NCBI GenBank assembly: GCA_942492115.1
Contig: CALODL010000010.1
Location: 186,001-250,000, forward strand
From: CALODL01 sp942492115
GTDB taxonomy: Bacteria; Planctomycetota; Phycisphaerae; UBA1845; CAIVHJ01
DNA: 64,000 nt
Direction of reading: 5' to 3'
This document shows, piece by piece, positions 8,368 through 18,900 of this stretch. The notes below the pieces were generated by a model that did not search any database, was not told the origin of the DNA, and saw only the letters and a program-made list of their open reading frames with translations. The position numbers and the translations under genes are program-made. Each line of letters opens with the position of its first letter. The first letter of the stretch is position 1.

Positions 8368-10290
8368 TCACGGCATTTCAGACGGCGCGTCCACAGGGGG
8401 GTCCGGGCTGACGTCAGTTGAATCGGAAACGGCATCAGGCAGTTCAGACGCGACCTCTTCGACCGTCAACACCTGATCCACGTCCACGTCGGCTAGCTCG
8501 GTCACGATGCCCGAGGGCCAGCGGATGGACAGGCGTTCGATGGTCGTGCAGTCGCCCAGGCCGAAGTGCGCCTGGGGGTGAACCGCGGTGAACGCACTGG
8601 TGGTCGTCACCACCTCCGCAACGTGAGTCAATTCGCCACACGTCGTGGTGACACGGGCGCCGATGCCGAAGCGGTTGCTCTCATTGCCGGTCAATCGGAT
8701 GATCAACCAGTGGCCGCCCTCGACTGCGGGATTGATCAGACACTCAAAGACTTGCGGTGCGTTTTCGAGAGAGGGAACGAAGAATGTGTTGGTCCGGCAC
8801 AGGTCGGCGAATCCGTCGCCCGTCAGATCGATCGCAGCCAGTGCGCGACCCGCGTGGTTATATCCATAAGCGAGCGGCTCGTCATCGGGCCAATTGAACA
8901 AGCCACGTTCGCCCGTACGATCGGTAAAGCTGCCGTCGCCATTGTTGCGCATGTAACGGCCGACGCCATGAAAGTCGCGCCGGATCGGACCATCCGGCAG
9001 GAATCCGGACAACACGATTTCACCAATCCAATGCAGATCCGGCCAACCATCGTTCTGCATGTCGAAAAACGCACATCCAAAGCCGAATTCGTACGCAGCA
9101 AGCCCGCGTCCATTCAGAATGTTGTCCGGTGGAAAGGGGCCCGGTGTGACGCGTGTGTCAGCCGCGACGTCGACGAGCATCCCCTCCCCCAGATTACTGA
9201 GCAGGAAGTGGTATGGCGAGCCATCGTCCCGGCTCCAGGCATTGGAGATGTTGGTCTGGTTGCCGGTTCCCTTGGCGTCCGCACCCACATTGGCGACGAA
9301 ATAGTCTATGTGACCGTTGTGATCAAAATCTGCTGCGGTCATCCCCATCCAGCCACCACGTTTGCCCAGCAGGTCCCGATGGGCCTGCGTAAAGGTGAGG
9401 TCGCCGTTGTTGATATACAACTCGACGACGCCCGGAATCTCCTGCAGCGAGAAGATGTCCTGGTAGCCGTCTTCATTGACGTCGGAAAAGTAGATTGTCC
9501 ACGTCGGCACGTGGTACTCGAAATCAGCGGAATCCGGAGCCAGGCCAAATGTCGTTTCGCCTGCCACACCGGCAGCTGCGGTGATGTCCTCAAACACCGG
9601 CACGCCGTCGACCACGCCCGTGCTGCGCAACAACACGCTTGGTGTGTCTGGAAGATATGACCCTTGCGGAAACCCGAGATCGCGGAGGTTGTAGCGTCCA
9701 ACATACAGGTCGAGCAGGCCGTCGTTATCGATGTCTCCCACACCGATTCCCGTGGCGTACGCGATGCCACTGAGGCCAGCCTCGGTGGTGCGGTCCTCGA
9801 AGCGTGGCAAACCGTTGGAACCAACGCCCATGTTCTTCATGAACAGCAGGTCGTTGCTCGCTGCCGCCAGTCGAAGGAATGGCGCCTGTCGGGCGCAAAT
9901 CAGGTCGAGCCAGCCGTCGTTGTCGAAGTCGCCGACGGCTGCAGCCACGATGCTGTGCTCCTCGATGATCAGACCGGTTTCCCGGCCGACATAATCAAAG
10001 TTGCCTGATCCGTCATTGCGATACACCAGGTTGGCAATCCCTTCAGTCATGCCGGCGAAAATATCGATATCGCCATCGTTATCAAAATCGAACACAGCAA
10101 GTCCGGGCCAGCCATCTCCACGTGGTTGTGGACTGAATGCATCGTTCCCCAGACGCAACGCATCGGGTCCCTTGACATCACCGACGGTCACGCCAGGATC
10201 ACCCTGTGTCGGTGCCACGGACTGCGAACAGCCTGCCGTAGCAACCACAATCGACACGCACCAGAAACAAGCCATCCTCTGCAGATGCAT
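8368..10290 (-). CDS. FG-GAP repeat / UnbV (CRTAC1-like) lipoprotein
   Basis: ATG at 10290 follows a strong AGGAGG site; an upstream in-frame start has none. The 640-residue product has a lipobox ATAGC at about residue 20, then many FG-GAP/VCBS blades with Ca-binding loops (DFDNDGDIDIF, DFDNDGWLDLI, DIDNDGLLDLY, DVNEDGYQDIF, DFDHNGHIDYF, DLTGDGFADL). This predicts a seven-bladed beta-propeller displayed on the envelope. The C-terminal 90 residues are an ASPIC/UnbV domain (IGARVTTTCGELTHVAEV, LSIRWPSG). Such proteins are abundant in Planctomycetes and usually have no known ligand. It lies 108 bases downstream of the riboswitch-controlled prepilin-like gene on the same strand, so it may be the last gene of that unit, perhaps a ligand-capturing propeller; this is inference. 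Confidence 0.88.
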   Translation of the reverse strand: MHLQRMACFWCVSIVVATAGCSQSVAPTQGDPGVTVGDVKGPDALRLGNDAFSPQPRGDGWPGLAVFDFDNDGDIDIFAGMTEGIANLVYRNDGSGNFDYVGRETGLIIEEHSIVAAAVGDFDNDGWLDLICARQAPFLRLAAASNDLLFMKNMGVGSNGLPRFEDRTTEAGLSGIAYATGIGVGDIDNDGLLDLYVGRYNLRDLGFPQGSYLPDTPSVLLRSTGVVDGVPVFEDITAAAGVAGETTFGLAPDSADFEYHVPTWTIYFSDVNEDGYQDIFSLQEIPGVVELYINNGDLTFTQAHRDLLGKRGGWMGMTAADFDHNGHIDYFVANVGADAKGTGNQTNISNAWSRDDGSPYHFLLSNLGEGMLVDVAADTRVTPGPFPPDNILNGRGLAAYEFGFGCAFFDMQNDGWPDLHWIGEIVLSGFLPDGPIRRDFHGVGRYMRNNGDGSFTDRTGERGLFNWPDDEPLAYGYNHAGRALAAIDLTGDGFADLCRTNTFFVPSLENAPQVFECLINPAVEGGHWLIIRLTGNESNRFGIGARVTTTCGELTHVAEVVTTTSAFTAVHPQAHFGLGDCTTIERLSIRWPSGIVTELADVDVDQVLTVEEVASELPDAVSDSTDVSPDPPVDAPSEMP

Positions 10291-10398
10291 TGAGAACCTC
10301 CTGCCAAAAGCGGGCACAACAACGCCGCTTAATCTAAGGGACTCGCTGAGCGAATTCCACCCTCGGCCGTCGGTCGTCTCGAGAGCGCAGGCCCGTGA

Positions 10399-11175
10399 TC
10401 AATCCAGATCGAACAGGCGGTTGTCGTCGGCCGTGCCGAACCACCCGATGTCGTACCCGGCGGGATCCATCGCGTACATGCCACTGAACCATGTGAAGGT
10501 CCGCGTGCGTGCATCGACGTGCCCGTCGGCCCACCCTGAACTTGCCACCTGCGCGTGACGAAAATGTATCGACGGGTCCGCGCGGAATTCAGGATAAAGC
10601 AGATGATAGCGCGGCTCGGCGAAGCTGTACTCGAAAATCCCCGATCCGGCGAAGGCGGTGTCCGCGAACATCAGCGTCTCGGCAGGACGTGCGACATGAC
10701 TGGACGCCGCACCCGACTCGTCGTTCGTGATCATGCGCCGACTGTCCCGGCCAGTCTCGGAAATGACACCGAGATAGGCGTTGTTGTAACCGTAGCCCCC
10801 CGCTGCCCGTTCGAAGCCGTGGTCCGAGAGCTCCGCCGTATCGAGAGTCGGACATCGGCGAATCGCCCCATCCGTCCCCAGGTAGGGCACCAACGGGCCT
10901 CGACGACCATCAAAGGCCGCGCTGGGATGGTCCCGTCGACCGTGCCAGCGATCGAGGTTGGTCACGAAACGCGCAGCCCCCGGGCAGTAGCGTCCCCCGT
11001 AATCGGACGCATACTGCATGTTGGCAATGACCAGCTGTCGGACGTTCGACCGGCATGCCACGCCCTGGGCCTGGGCGCGGGCCGACTGCAAAGCAGGCAA
11101 CAGCATGACCACGAGCATGCTCATGATCGCCACCACGGCCAGCAATTCGATCAACGTGAAGGCCGAGCGTCTCAT
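10399..11175 (-). CDS. prepilin-type N-terminal methylation protein (type II pseudopilin-like)
   Basis: ATG at 11175 overlaps the upstream stop as ATGA, implying translational coupling. The 258-residue product begins MRRSAFTLIELLAVVAIM, a prepilin peptidase site and helix with the Glu5 equivalent. The rest is the planctomycete-type exported domain: FADTAFAGSGIFEYSF and a C-terminal HFRHAQVASSGWADGHVDA motif resembling the H-x-G-x-x-N-x-x-F-x-D-G-H signature of DUF1559-like major pilins. It should assemble or sit as a single-pass periplasmic protein. Its position as second gene after a cobalamin riboswitch is unusual and suggests a role tied to corrinoid supply rather than general secretion. 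Confidence 0.85.
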   Translation of the reverse strand: MRRSAFTLIELLAVVAIMSMLVVMLLPALQSARAQAQGVACRSNVRQLVIANMQYASDYGGRYCPGAARFVTNLDRWHGRRDHPSAAFDGRRGPLVPYLGTDGAIRRCPTLDTAELSDHGFERAAGGYGYNNAYLGVISETGRDSRRMITNDESGAASSHVARPAETLMFADTAFAGSGIFEYSFAEPRYHLLYPEFRADPSIHFRHAQVASSGWADGHVDARTRTFTWFSGMYAMDPAGYDIGWFGTADDNRLFDLD

Positions 11176-12260
11176 CGGTCCTCCCGCGGCCCGGTGAGTC
11201 GAGCCAGCCATTGGATCACCTCCTGACGAAGCACCATGCCATCAAGGTCGCGATCCAGCGCCGCGCACCAGGGTTGCATCTCGACCGTACGCCCCGCGCA
11301 CGATTGGAGACAGGCATGATCCGCAACGTCAATGTCACCATCTGCGTCACAGTCGCCGAAATGATCCGGTTCCACGTCGGCTACCGCGTCGATCTCGGCC
11401 GACAGTTCGCCCAGAAAGGGATGAACGTAGTGCGATGCCGTCGTGATGCGGACGAAGTCAAAAGACGTCAATCCCGCCGCCGACCCGTTGGTGACGTCGA
11501 TGGCCCATGCGATGTCGAAGGCATCCCCGCCCCCGGACCCACTCGTAATCCCGACACGCAGCGGATCGTCCGGCATGGTGTAGAACACGGCAGGCAAAAT
11601 CGCATCATCTTCCACGATGTCGTCCGCATTCAAGTCACCGATAACCAGCGTTGGCGTGTACTCCGCGTAACCGAAGATGCCCTCGTTCTCCGAGTCGGCC
11701 AACGGATTGATGACCACGAACGATGCGAACTGCTCTTCGGGCAGCATGAACGCGCCCGTGCGCGCGGGCATGTCGCGCGGCATGCATGGCTCGTCGTCCC
11801 AGCGCACAGTGAACCACTCCGGGACAGACAGGTGCGACCCGGGAATCAGAAACCAGCCCTCATCCTTAGAGATAGAACCATCTTCGTTTGCATCCAGTGC
11901 GATCTCGATGGTCGCGCTTTCGCATACATGACGGTGCGGATCCCCCCCTTGCCACAAGGCATTGGAAAAGACGATGGCATCGACACCGAAGGGATTGAGC
12001 AAATCATCCTCAACCGGGTGGTCGAAGCGCAAGGTGATCGATCCGCCGAATCCACCAAGAGTCACGAGGGACGACAGGTCGGCGTTGACCGTCCCACCTC
12101 CGACCGGTGCGCCCAAGGCGCGCTGTGGATCATTGAACTGCGGATTGCACACGAATACACCTGGAGCCGGGCTGTAGTCGATGACTTCGACGGCGAATGG
12201 ATCCTGCGCGTGCAGACCCGACGCGGTGAGCGACAGAATGACGATGACACTTCGAATCAT
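11172..12260 (-). CDS. exported surface protein with dockerin-like C-terminus, under cobalamin riboswitch control
   Basis: First gene of the riboswitch-headed unit. ATG at 12260 is followed by a classical signal peptide (cleavage after GLHA). The 362-residue body has the pattern PQRALGAPVGGG, then GGFGGSITLRFDHPVEDD and VDAIVFSNA. I have seen this kind of sequence in cell-surface proteins whose genes sit beside B12 riboswitches and BtuB genes in other phyla; that recollection needs a profile search. The C-terminus holds a dockerin-like EF-hand pair (DCDADGDIDVADHACLQSCAG and a second loop DRDLDGMVLRQEVIQWL). A role in corrinoid binding at the surface is inferred from regulation, not from a known catalytic motif. 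An in-frame GTG two codons upstream is an alternative start. Confidence 0.8.
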   Translation of the reverse strand: MIRSVIVILSLTASGLHAQDPFAVEVIDYSPAPGVFVCNPQFNDPQRALGAPVGGGTVNADLSSLVTLGGFGGSITLRFDHPVEDDLLNPFGVDAIVFSNALWQGGDPHRHVCESATIEIALDANEDGSISKDEGWFLIPGSHLSVPEWFTVRWDDEPCMPRDMPARTGAFMLPEEQFASFVVINPLADSENEGIFGYAEYTPTLVIGDLNADDIVEDDAILPAVFYTMPDDPLRVGITSGSGGGDAFDIAWAIDVTNGSAAGLTSFDFVRITTASHYVHPFLGELSAEIDAVADVEPDHFGDCDADGDIDVADHACLQSCAGRTVEMQPWCAALDRDLDGMVLRQEVIQWLARLTGPREDR

Positions 12261-12290
12261 GGGCACGATTGGTGCCCCGGGGCGAGTACG

Positions 12291-12323
12291 AAAAAACCCC
12301 GGCGTTCAACATGAACACCGGGG
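12291..12323 (-). terminator. intrinsic terminator of the riboswitch expression platform
   Basis: On the minus strand a perfectly paired 10-bp stem (CCCCGGTGTT / AACGCCGGGG, with one T-G pair) and a 7-base loop are followed by six T residues. It lies between the riboswitch aptamer and the start codon of the first gene, the position expected of a transcription-attenuating expression platform. Confidence 0.88.
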
Positions 12324-12405
12324 GTCGTTGCACGGCCGGCCGCACAAGAGGTGCGGGAGACGGCGCTCCAGACCCCGGGAGCACTCACTCAATTTCACTG
12401 GGCGA

Positions 12406-12566
12406 CAGTTGGCAGGTCTTCTGACTGACGGATCATCCTACTGACCACTCCTTCTCCGCGCAGGTGCGCGAATGGCAACGTGGCGTTCGTCCCCGATTAC
12501 AGCGGCGGGTCCGCGGTGGAATTGCACCACACTTCCCTATTATCCCACGGTCGTGGAAACCAGCTG
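12406..12566 (-). promoter_or_regulatory. cobalamin (vitamin B12) riboswitch
   Basis: Read on the minus strand this 161-base segment has the conserved core blocks of the cobalamin aptamer: GGGAAGTGTGGTGCAATTCC, then GCGGACCCGCCGCTGTAATC, and near the 3' end GTCAGAAGACCTGCC. A P1 helix can form between CAGCTGG (12560-12566) and CCAACTG (12406-12412). Known class behaviour is to switch expression off when adenosyl- or another cobalamin binds. Here a terminator sits 82 bases downstream, so control is probably premature termination of the unit encoding the exported, prepilin-like and possibly FG-GAP proteins. Confidence 0.95.
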
Positions 12567-12612
12567 ACGCTCGTCTGTAGTTGTCAATGACGGCCGCATG
12601 GCGGCCTCGAGC

Positions 12613-12641
12613 ACTATCGCAGGCCATTCCCTCCCCGTCAA
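12613..12641 (-). promoter_or_regulatory. sigma70-type promoter of the riboswitch operon
   Basis: Minus strand: TTGACG (12636-12641), a 17-base spacer, and GATAGT (12613-12618). Transcription would begin near 12606, about 40 bases before the P1 helix of the riboswitch. Confidence 0.6.
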
Positions 12642-12743
12642 CAGAAGTTCAGCGCGCCGGGCCATTCCGGTTGCACCGTAACTTCTTCACCAAGGCCCTT
12701 TTAAATGTCAGCCAATCTGGTCTTATCTGCCTCTGCGGCATTG

Positions 12744-12752
12744 TGCTATGAT
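12744..12752 (+). promoter_or_regulatory. possible extended -10 promoter for the giant secreted protein
   Basis: TGCTATGAT is a perfect TGn extended -10 element with five of six -10 bases. No good -35 is visible. It would give a leader of about 210 bases before the ATG at 12969. Confidence 0.3.
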
Positions 12753-12968
12753 CGTGTTCTGGCCCCGTCTGGATCATGCGATCAGTTGCGATCTGACGGA
12801 CCCTTTTGCCGCGTGGAGAACAGGTTCAATGGGCCGCGTAACCGCTCGAGGATTGCGCGGAGAACCCGCCCCCGTGAAGGCGTCGCGCAAGGTTCCGTGA
12901 TCGTATTCGGCAGAATATCCAGGAGGCGCCAGACACGGGATCCCTCCTCGCAAGCCAAAGGAATTGTC

Positions 12969-15900
12969 ATGTCCTCTGCGTGCAAGCGAGCCCTGCTCGC
13001 AACCGTTGTTGCTCTGTTTCTCGGCAGCGCCACCCAAGCCGGCACGACGATCAGCTTCACGAAGAGCACCCTCTCGGGGGAGTCCTCGACGAACCTGACT
13101 TCGTTGCAATTCGGACCTGACGACCGGCTGTACGTCGCGCAACAGGACGGCCTGATCCGCATCTACACCGTGCAACGGAATGGTCCTACGGACTATCAGG
13201 TCAGCGCCACCGAAACGATCACCGCCATTCAAGCCATCCCGAACCATGACGATGACGGCCAGTTGAATGCCGGCGTCAACACGCGACAGGTCACCGGCCT
13301 CCTCGTTGCCGGGACAGCCTCGAATCCGGTGATCTACGTGGGCTCCAGCGATCCGCGCATCGGTGGCGGCGGTGGTTCGACCAATACGAACCTCGACACC
13401 AACTCCGGCATCATCTCGCGCCTGACCTGGAACGGCACGACCTGGGACAAGCTCGATCTGGTACGGGGCCTGCCGCGGTCAGAAGAGAATCATGCCTCCA
13501 ACGGCATGCAACTCGATAACACGAACCACATCCTGTTTGTCATGCAGGGTGGGCACACGAACATGGGCGCGCCGTCGAACAATTTCGTTTTCACGCCTGA
13601 ATACTCGTTGTCCGCGGCACTACTGGCGATCGATCTCGCCGCAATCGGCGAAACGACCTACGACTTGCCAACGCTCGACGACGAGGATCAGCCCGGCGAT
13701 CCTGATCCGAACGACCCCTTCGGGGGGAACAACGGCAAGAATCAGGCACTGCTCGTGCCCGGTGGACCTGTTCAAGTCTACTCTCCGGGTTGGCGCAACG
13801 CTTATGACGTCGTCGTGACCGAGGCAGGACGCATGTACACGGTCGACAACGGCCCGAACAGCAACTGGGGAGATGTCCCTGCTGGCGAGGGACCAGCCGG
13901 AACCTGCACCAACTCGATTGGCGAACCGGGTGCGACCCACGTTGATCGTCTGCACCAGATCACCGGCCAGGGTTACTATGGCGGTCACCCCAACCCGACA
14001 CGGGCCAATATGGCCAACACGTTCAATCCAACGAATCCCCAGAGCCCGGTCACCGCGGGCAACCCGGTCGAATGCGATTATCGCACACCGGGCGTTGACG
14101 ACGGCGCGCTGGCGCTCTATCCCGCGTCGACCAACGGGATATGCGAGTACACCGCTTCTAATTTCTCGAATGCCATGCAGGGCGATCTCCTGCTGGCCAG
14201 TTTTGATAACAAGATCTACCGCGCAGTTCTCACGCCAGCCGGAGACGGTGTGATCCTCAATGAGGCACTGCTGTCCAGCGTAGGCAACCACCCGCTGGAT
14301 GTGACCGCCCAAGGCGACTTCGATATCTTCCCCGGCACCATCTGGGTGGCAATGCATGGCGGCAACAACGTCGTGATCTACGAGCCGGTCGACTTCTCTG
14401 AATGCACTGGCGCTGATGACACAGGGGTCGATGAGGACGGCGATGGCTACACGAATGCCGACGAGATCGACAATGGCACGAGTCCGTGTTCTCCAGGCGA
14501 TGTACCTCCTGACGCGGATGGAGACCTCGTGTCTGATCTCAATGATCCCGACGATGATGATGACGGCCTGCCGGATACATCGGATCCATTTGCAATCGAC
14601 GCAGACAATGGCACGACCACGGCGCTGCCGGTCATCTACACCTGGGAAAACGATGCGCCGGCAGCCGGAGGTATCCTCAATCTCGGTTTCACCGGCTTGA
14701 TGACGAACGGCACTGACGACTATGCCACACTGTTCGATCCGACGGGCAAGACGGCGGGCGGCGCGGCCGGCGTGTTCACGATCGATAGTGTTTCCGAGGG
14801 TGATGCGCGCGACGGGCTCAACAACCAGGCGCACGCGCATCAGTTTGGCGTGGATGTCGACGCGTCAAGTGGTGTATTCACGGCGCACACACGCATGGTC
14901 GCGCCGTTCAACGGTATCACACCAGAAGACCATCAGTCGATGGGGCTGTTCATCGGAACAGGCGCGCAGGACAATTACGTCAAACTCGTGCTCGATGCTG
15001 CAGGAGGTGTCGGAGGCATCGAACTGGGCATCGAGCAAGATGACATCTATGCTGATGGCCCCAGTACGACGGTGACCATGCCCGGGCCGGAATCCGTCGA
15101 TTTATATCTGACGATCGATGCCGCGGCCCACACTGTCCAGGCGGCCTACGCGATCAATCAAGTCGGCATGCCGGGATCGATCACATTGCTGGGCACTCCA
15201 CAATCCATACCGGCCAGCTGGCTCGGTGGACCCTACGGTCTGGCAGCAGGTCTGATCTCGACCTCTCGCGGAACCGCCCGCCCCTTTGCCGCATCGTGGG
15301 ATCTTATCGAAGTCACACCCGGTGCAGCCGGCGAAGTGTGCTTCTTCGATAGCGATTGCGATGACACCATCGCGTGCACACTGGATGAATGCACCTCCGG
15401 CCAGTGTATCAACACACCGCAAGACGCAGAGTGTGATGACGGGCTGAGCTGCACGAACGACACCTGTGACGCACTGCTCGATTGCCAGAACGCATCAACC
15501 TGCTCGGCTGGCGACTTCTGCAGCGCCGTGACCGACAGTTGCGAACCATTGTCGGCCGAGGCGTTCATCATCATCACTCCATCAGGTGGTATCGATGCCA
15601 GTACTTACGGCAATGGCACCATGCAGATCAGCAACAACTCGGTCAATGCCGTCCGGATCTCGGCCGTATCACTGGATCTCAGTTCAGCGCTGTTCCCCGA
15701 CATCGTGTTCGATCCCGTTGGGCTCGCCGGTGATGTCGTCGCCAAGTGTCTGTCATCCAACAGTGGCGCGGCGGCAACCGGCTATCTCGCTCCAGCCGAT
15801 CCATGCGTCGATCCATTCTTTGGTCCCCACGACGGTGGCTACGATGGGGCCAATCTGGCTTTCAGTGAGTTCGATCCAGGAGAAACCTTTACCTTTTCCG

Positions 15901-18900
15901 TGGATATTGATCCGACCAGCATCCAGGGAGGCAGCACCTCCGGGGCCGCCGGTTCGGTTTCGGGCCTGGAGATGACCGGCGCTGTTGTCATTGTCGACTT
16001 CGACAACGGTGAAACCATCACCTCGACACTGTTCCGCACGCCGGCCAGTACCAGCGGTGGCGAGAATATCTTCAAGGCCGGCAGCCCCCCGGCCCCTGGC
16101 ATCGCGATCCTCGGTATCCCCGGGCCGCCGGCAATCGTGGCCAATCCCAATCAGATCGTTCGCCTGTCCGGTACCCCGGGGTCGACCATCAGGTTGTTCC
16201 GTGTGGAGGGTGAACTCGAACTGGTCGCTGCCCCCGGATTCGATCTCGATCCGTTCGAAGCCAATACCGCCGTCATTCTCGAAGAATTTACAACCGTCTT
16301 GAACGGCAGTGGAATCGCTGATGTCCCGGTCATTCTGACCAGCAACACAACCGCCGCACTGAATCACTTCGTTGCCGCGGTACAGGACGACGATGGCAGC
16401 GGGCGCATGAGTCCGGCCTCGGACGTCATCGTCCTCGAACTCGACGGTACCGGCGGATGCACGGCTGACGATCAGTGCGCCGACAGCAACCCGTGCACAA
16501 ACGATGCATGCACAGCAGGATCGTGCGACAACACGGAGCTACCCGATGGCACGACATGTGACGACGGTAATCCGGCAACGATCAACGATCAGTGCACGGC
16601 TGGTGCATGCCAGGGCGTGACGGATGACGCGGACAACGACGGTATCGCCGACGCCGGCGATCCATGCCCGGCCGATGCACTCAACCGCTGCTATGGTCCC
16701 GTTGCTGTCGATCAGACCCTCGGTACCGCGGTCCGCATCAACTGTTCGACCGGCGAGGTCTGCTCGGGCGATCGGATCGATTGCAACGGCGACACCTGGT
16801 ACGCCGACTTTGGCTTCAACGTCGGCAGCTCTGCCGAATGCAACCTCTCCGGCGGATGCCCAATGGGCGGCCTGAACGAAATATTCGGCATCGGCTGCGC
16901 CGGGCATAGCGCCACGGAAGCCATCCTGCAATGCGAACGCTGGGATGCGAGTGCGGCCCCAGAGTTGTTGTACGATTTCGACGTCCCTGATGGGAACTAC
17001 CTGGTGAACATGTTGTATGCCAACACCTATACCGGGACGGATCTTCCGGAGGAACGGGTGTTCGATATCGTGATCGAAAATGTGCTGATCTTCGACGACT
17101 TCGACGCGGTCATCGCGGCAAACGGCAGCGGTATCGCAGTCGTCCGCGCCGCAGTCATCCAGGTCAACGACGGTGATGGCCTGCAAATCGAGCTCCTGCA
17201 CGAAACACAGAATCCAGCGATCAAGGGCATCGAGGTCCTGGCTGAGACAACGTGTACGCCTCTCGGTCCCGACGACACGACATGCGACGGGATCGATGAT
17301 GATTGCGATGACAGCATCGATGAGGACTATACACCGGTTCTTACCAACTGTGGCACAGGATCGTGCGCCGCAACCGGGTCCACCGCCTGCGTCGATGGCG
17401 CGGTCGTCGATGACTGCACACCCGGCACGCCGGCACCGGACGACTCCACCTGTGACGGTGTCGACGACGACTGCGACGACATCGTCGATGAGGACTACGA
17501 CTCCATCAGCACACAATGCGGAGTCGGGGCGTGTGCCGCAACTGGAACCACCGCCTGCGTCGATGGCGCGGTCGTCGATGACTGCACACCCGGCACGCCG
17601 GCACCGGACGACTCCACCTGTGACGGTGTCGACGACGACTGCGACGACATCGTCGACGAGGACTACGACTCCATCAGCACACAATGCGGAGTCGGGGCGT
17701 GTGCCGCAACCGGGTCCACCGCCTGCGTCGATGGCGCGGTCGTCGATGACTGCACACCCGGCACGCCGGCACCGGACGACTCCACCTGTGACGGTGTCGA
17801 CGACGACTGCGACGACATCGTCGACGAGGACTACGTCTCCATCAGCACACAATGCGGAGTCGGGGCGTGTGCCGCAACCGGAACCACCGCCTGTGTCGAT
17901 GGCGCCGTCGTCGATGACTGCGCACCCGGCACGCCGGCACCGGACGACACCACCTGTGACGGTGTCGACGACGACTGCGACGACATCGTCGACGAGGACT
18001 ACGTCTCCATCAGCACACAATGCGGAGTCGGGGCGTGTGCCGCAACCGGAACCACCGCCTGTGTCGATGGCGCCGTCGTCGATGACTGCGCACCCGGCAC
18101 GCCGGCACCGGACGACTCCACCTGTGACGGTGTCGACGACGACTGCGACGACATCGTCGACGAGGACTACGTCTCCATCAGCACACAATGCGGAGTCGGG
18201 GCGTGTGCCGCAACCGGATCCACCACCTGCGTCGATGGCGCCGTCGTCGATGACTGCGCACCCGGCACGCCGGCACCGGACGATTCCACCTGTGACGGTG
18301 TCGACGACGACTGCGACGACATCGTCGACGAGGACTACGACTCCATCGACACACAATGCGGAGTCGGGGCGTGTGCCGCCACCGGATCCACCGCCTGTGT
18401 CGATGGCGCCGTCGTCGATGACTGCGCACCCGGCACGCCGGCACCGGACGACACCACGTGTGACGGTGTCGACGACGACTGCGACGACATCATCGATGAG
18501 GACTACGACCCCATCAGCACACAATGCGGAGTCGGGGCGTGCGCCGCAACCGGATCCACCGCCTGCGTCGATGGCGCGGTCGTCGATGACTGCACACCCG
18601 GCACACCTTCACCCGACGACACCACGTGTGACGGTGTCGACGACGACTGCGACGACATCGTCGACGAGGACTACGACTCCATCGAGACACAGTGCGGAGT
18701 CGGGGCATGCGCCGCAACCGGATCCACCGCCTGTGTCGATGGTGCCGTCGTTGATGACTGCCTTCCCGGCAAACCACAAACGGAAACCTGCGATGGCCTG
18801 GACAACGATTGCAATGACACCGTGGATGACGAACCGGCTGCGTCGGCATTCTGCGACGACGGGCTATTCTGTAATGGAGCCGAGAGTTGCTTCGAGGGTC

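Noticed and set aside
8566..9660. A 364-codon plus-strand frame opposite the FG-GAP lipoprotein
   Set aside because: The FG-GAP Ca-binding loops on the minus strand are unmistakable; the opposite frame is a codon-bias shadow.
16539..18524. A 661-codon open frame on the minus strand, antisense to the giant protein
   Set aside because: It is the mirror of the GC-rich 168-bp tandem repeat, which keeps all frames open; its translation is low-complexity Val/Asp/Gly and lacks a start context.
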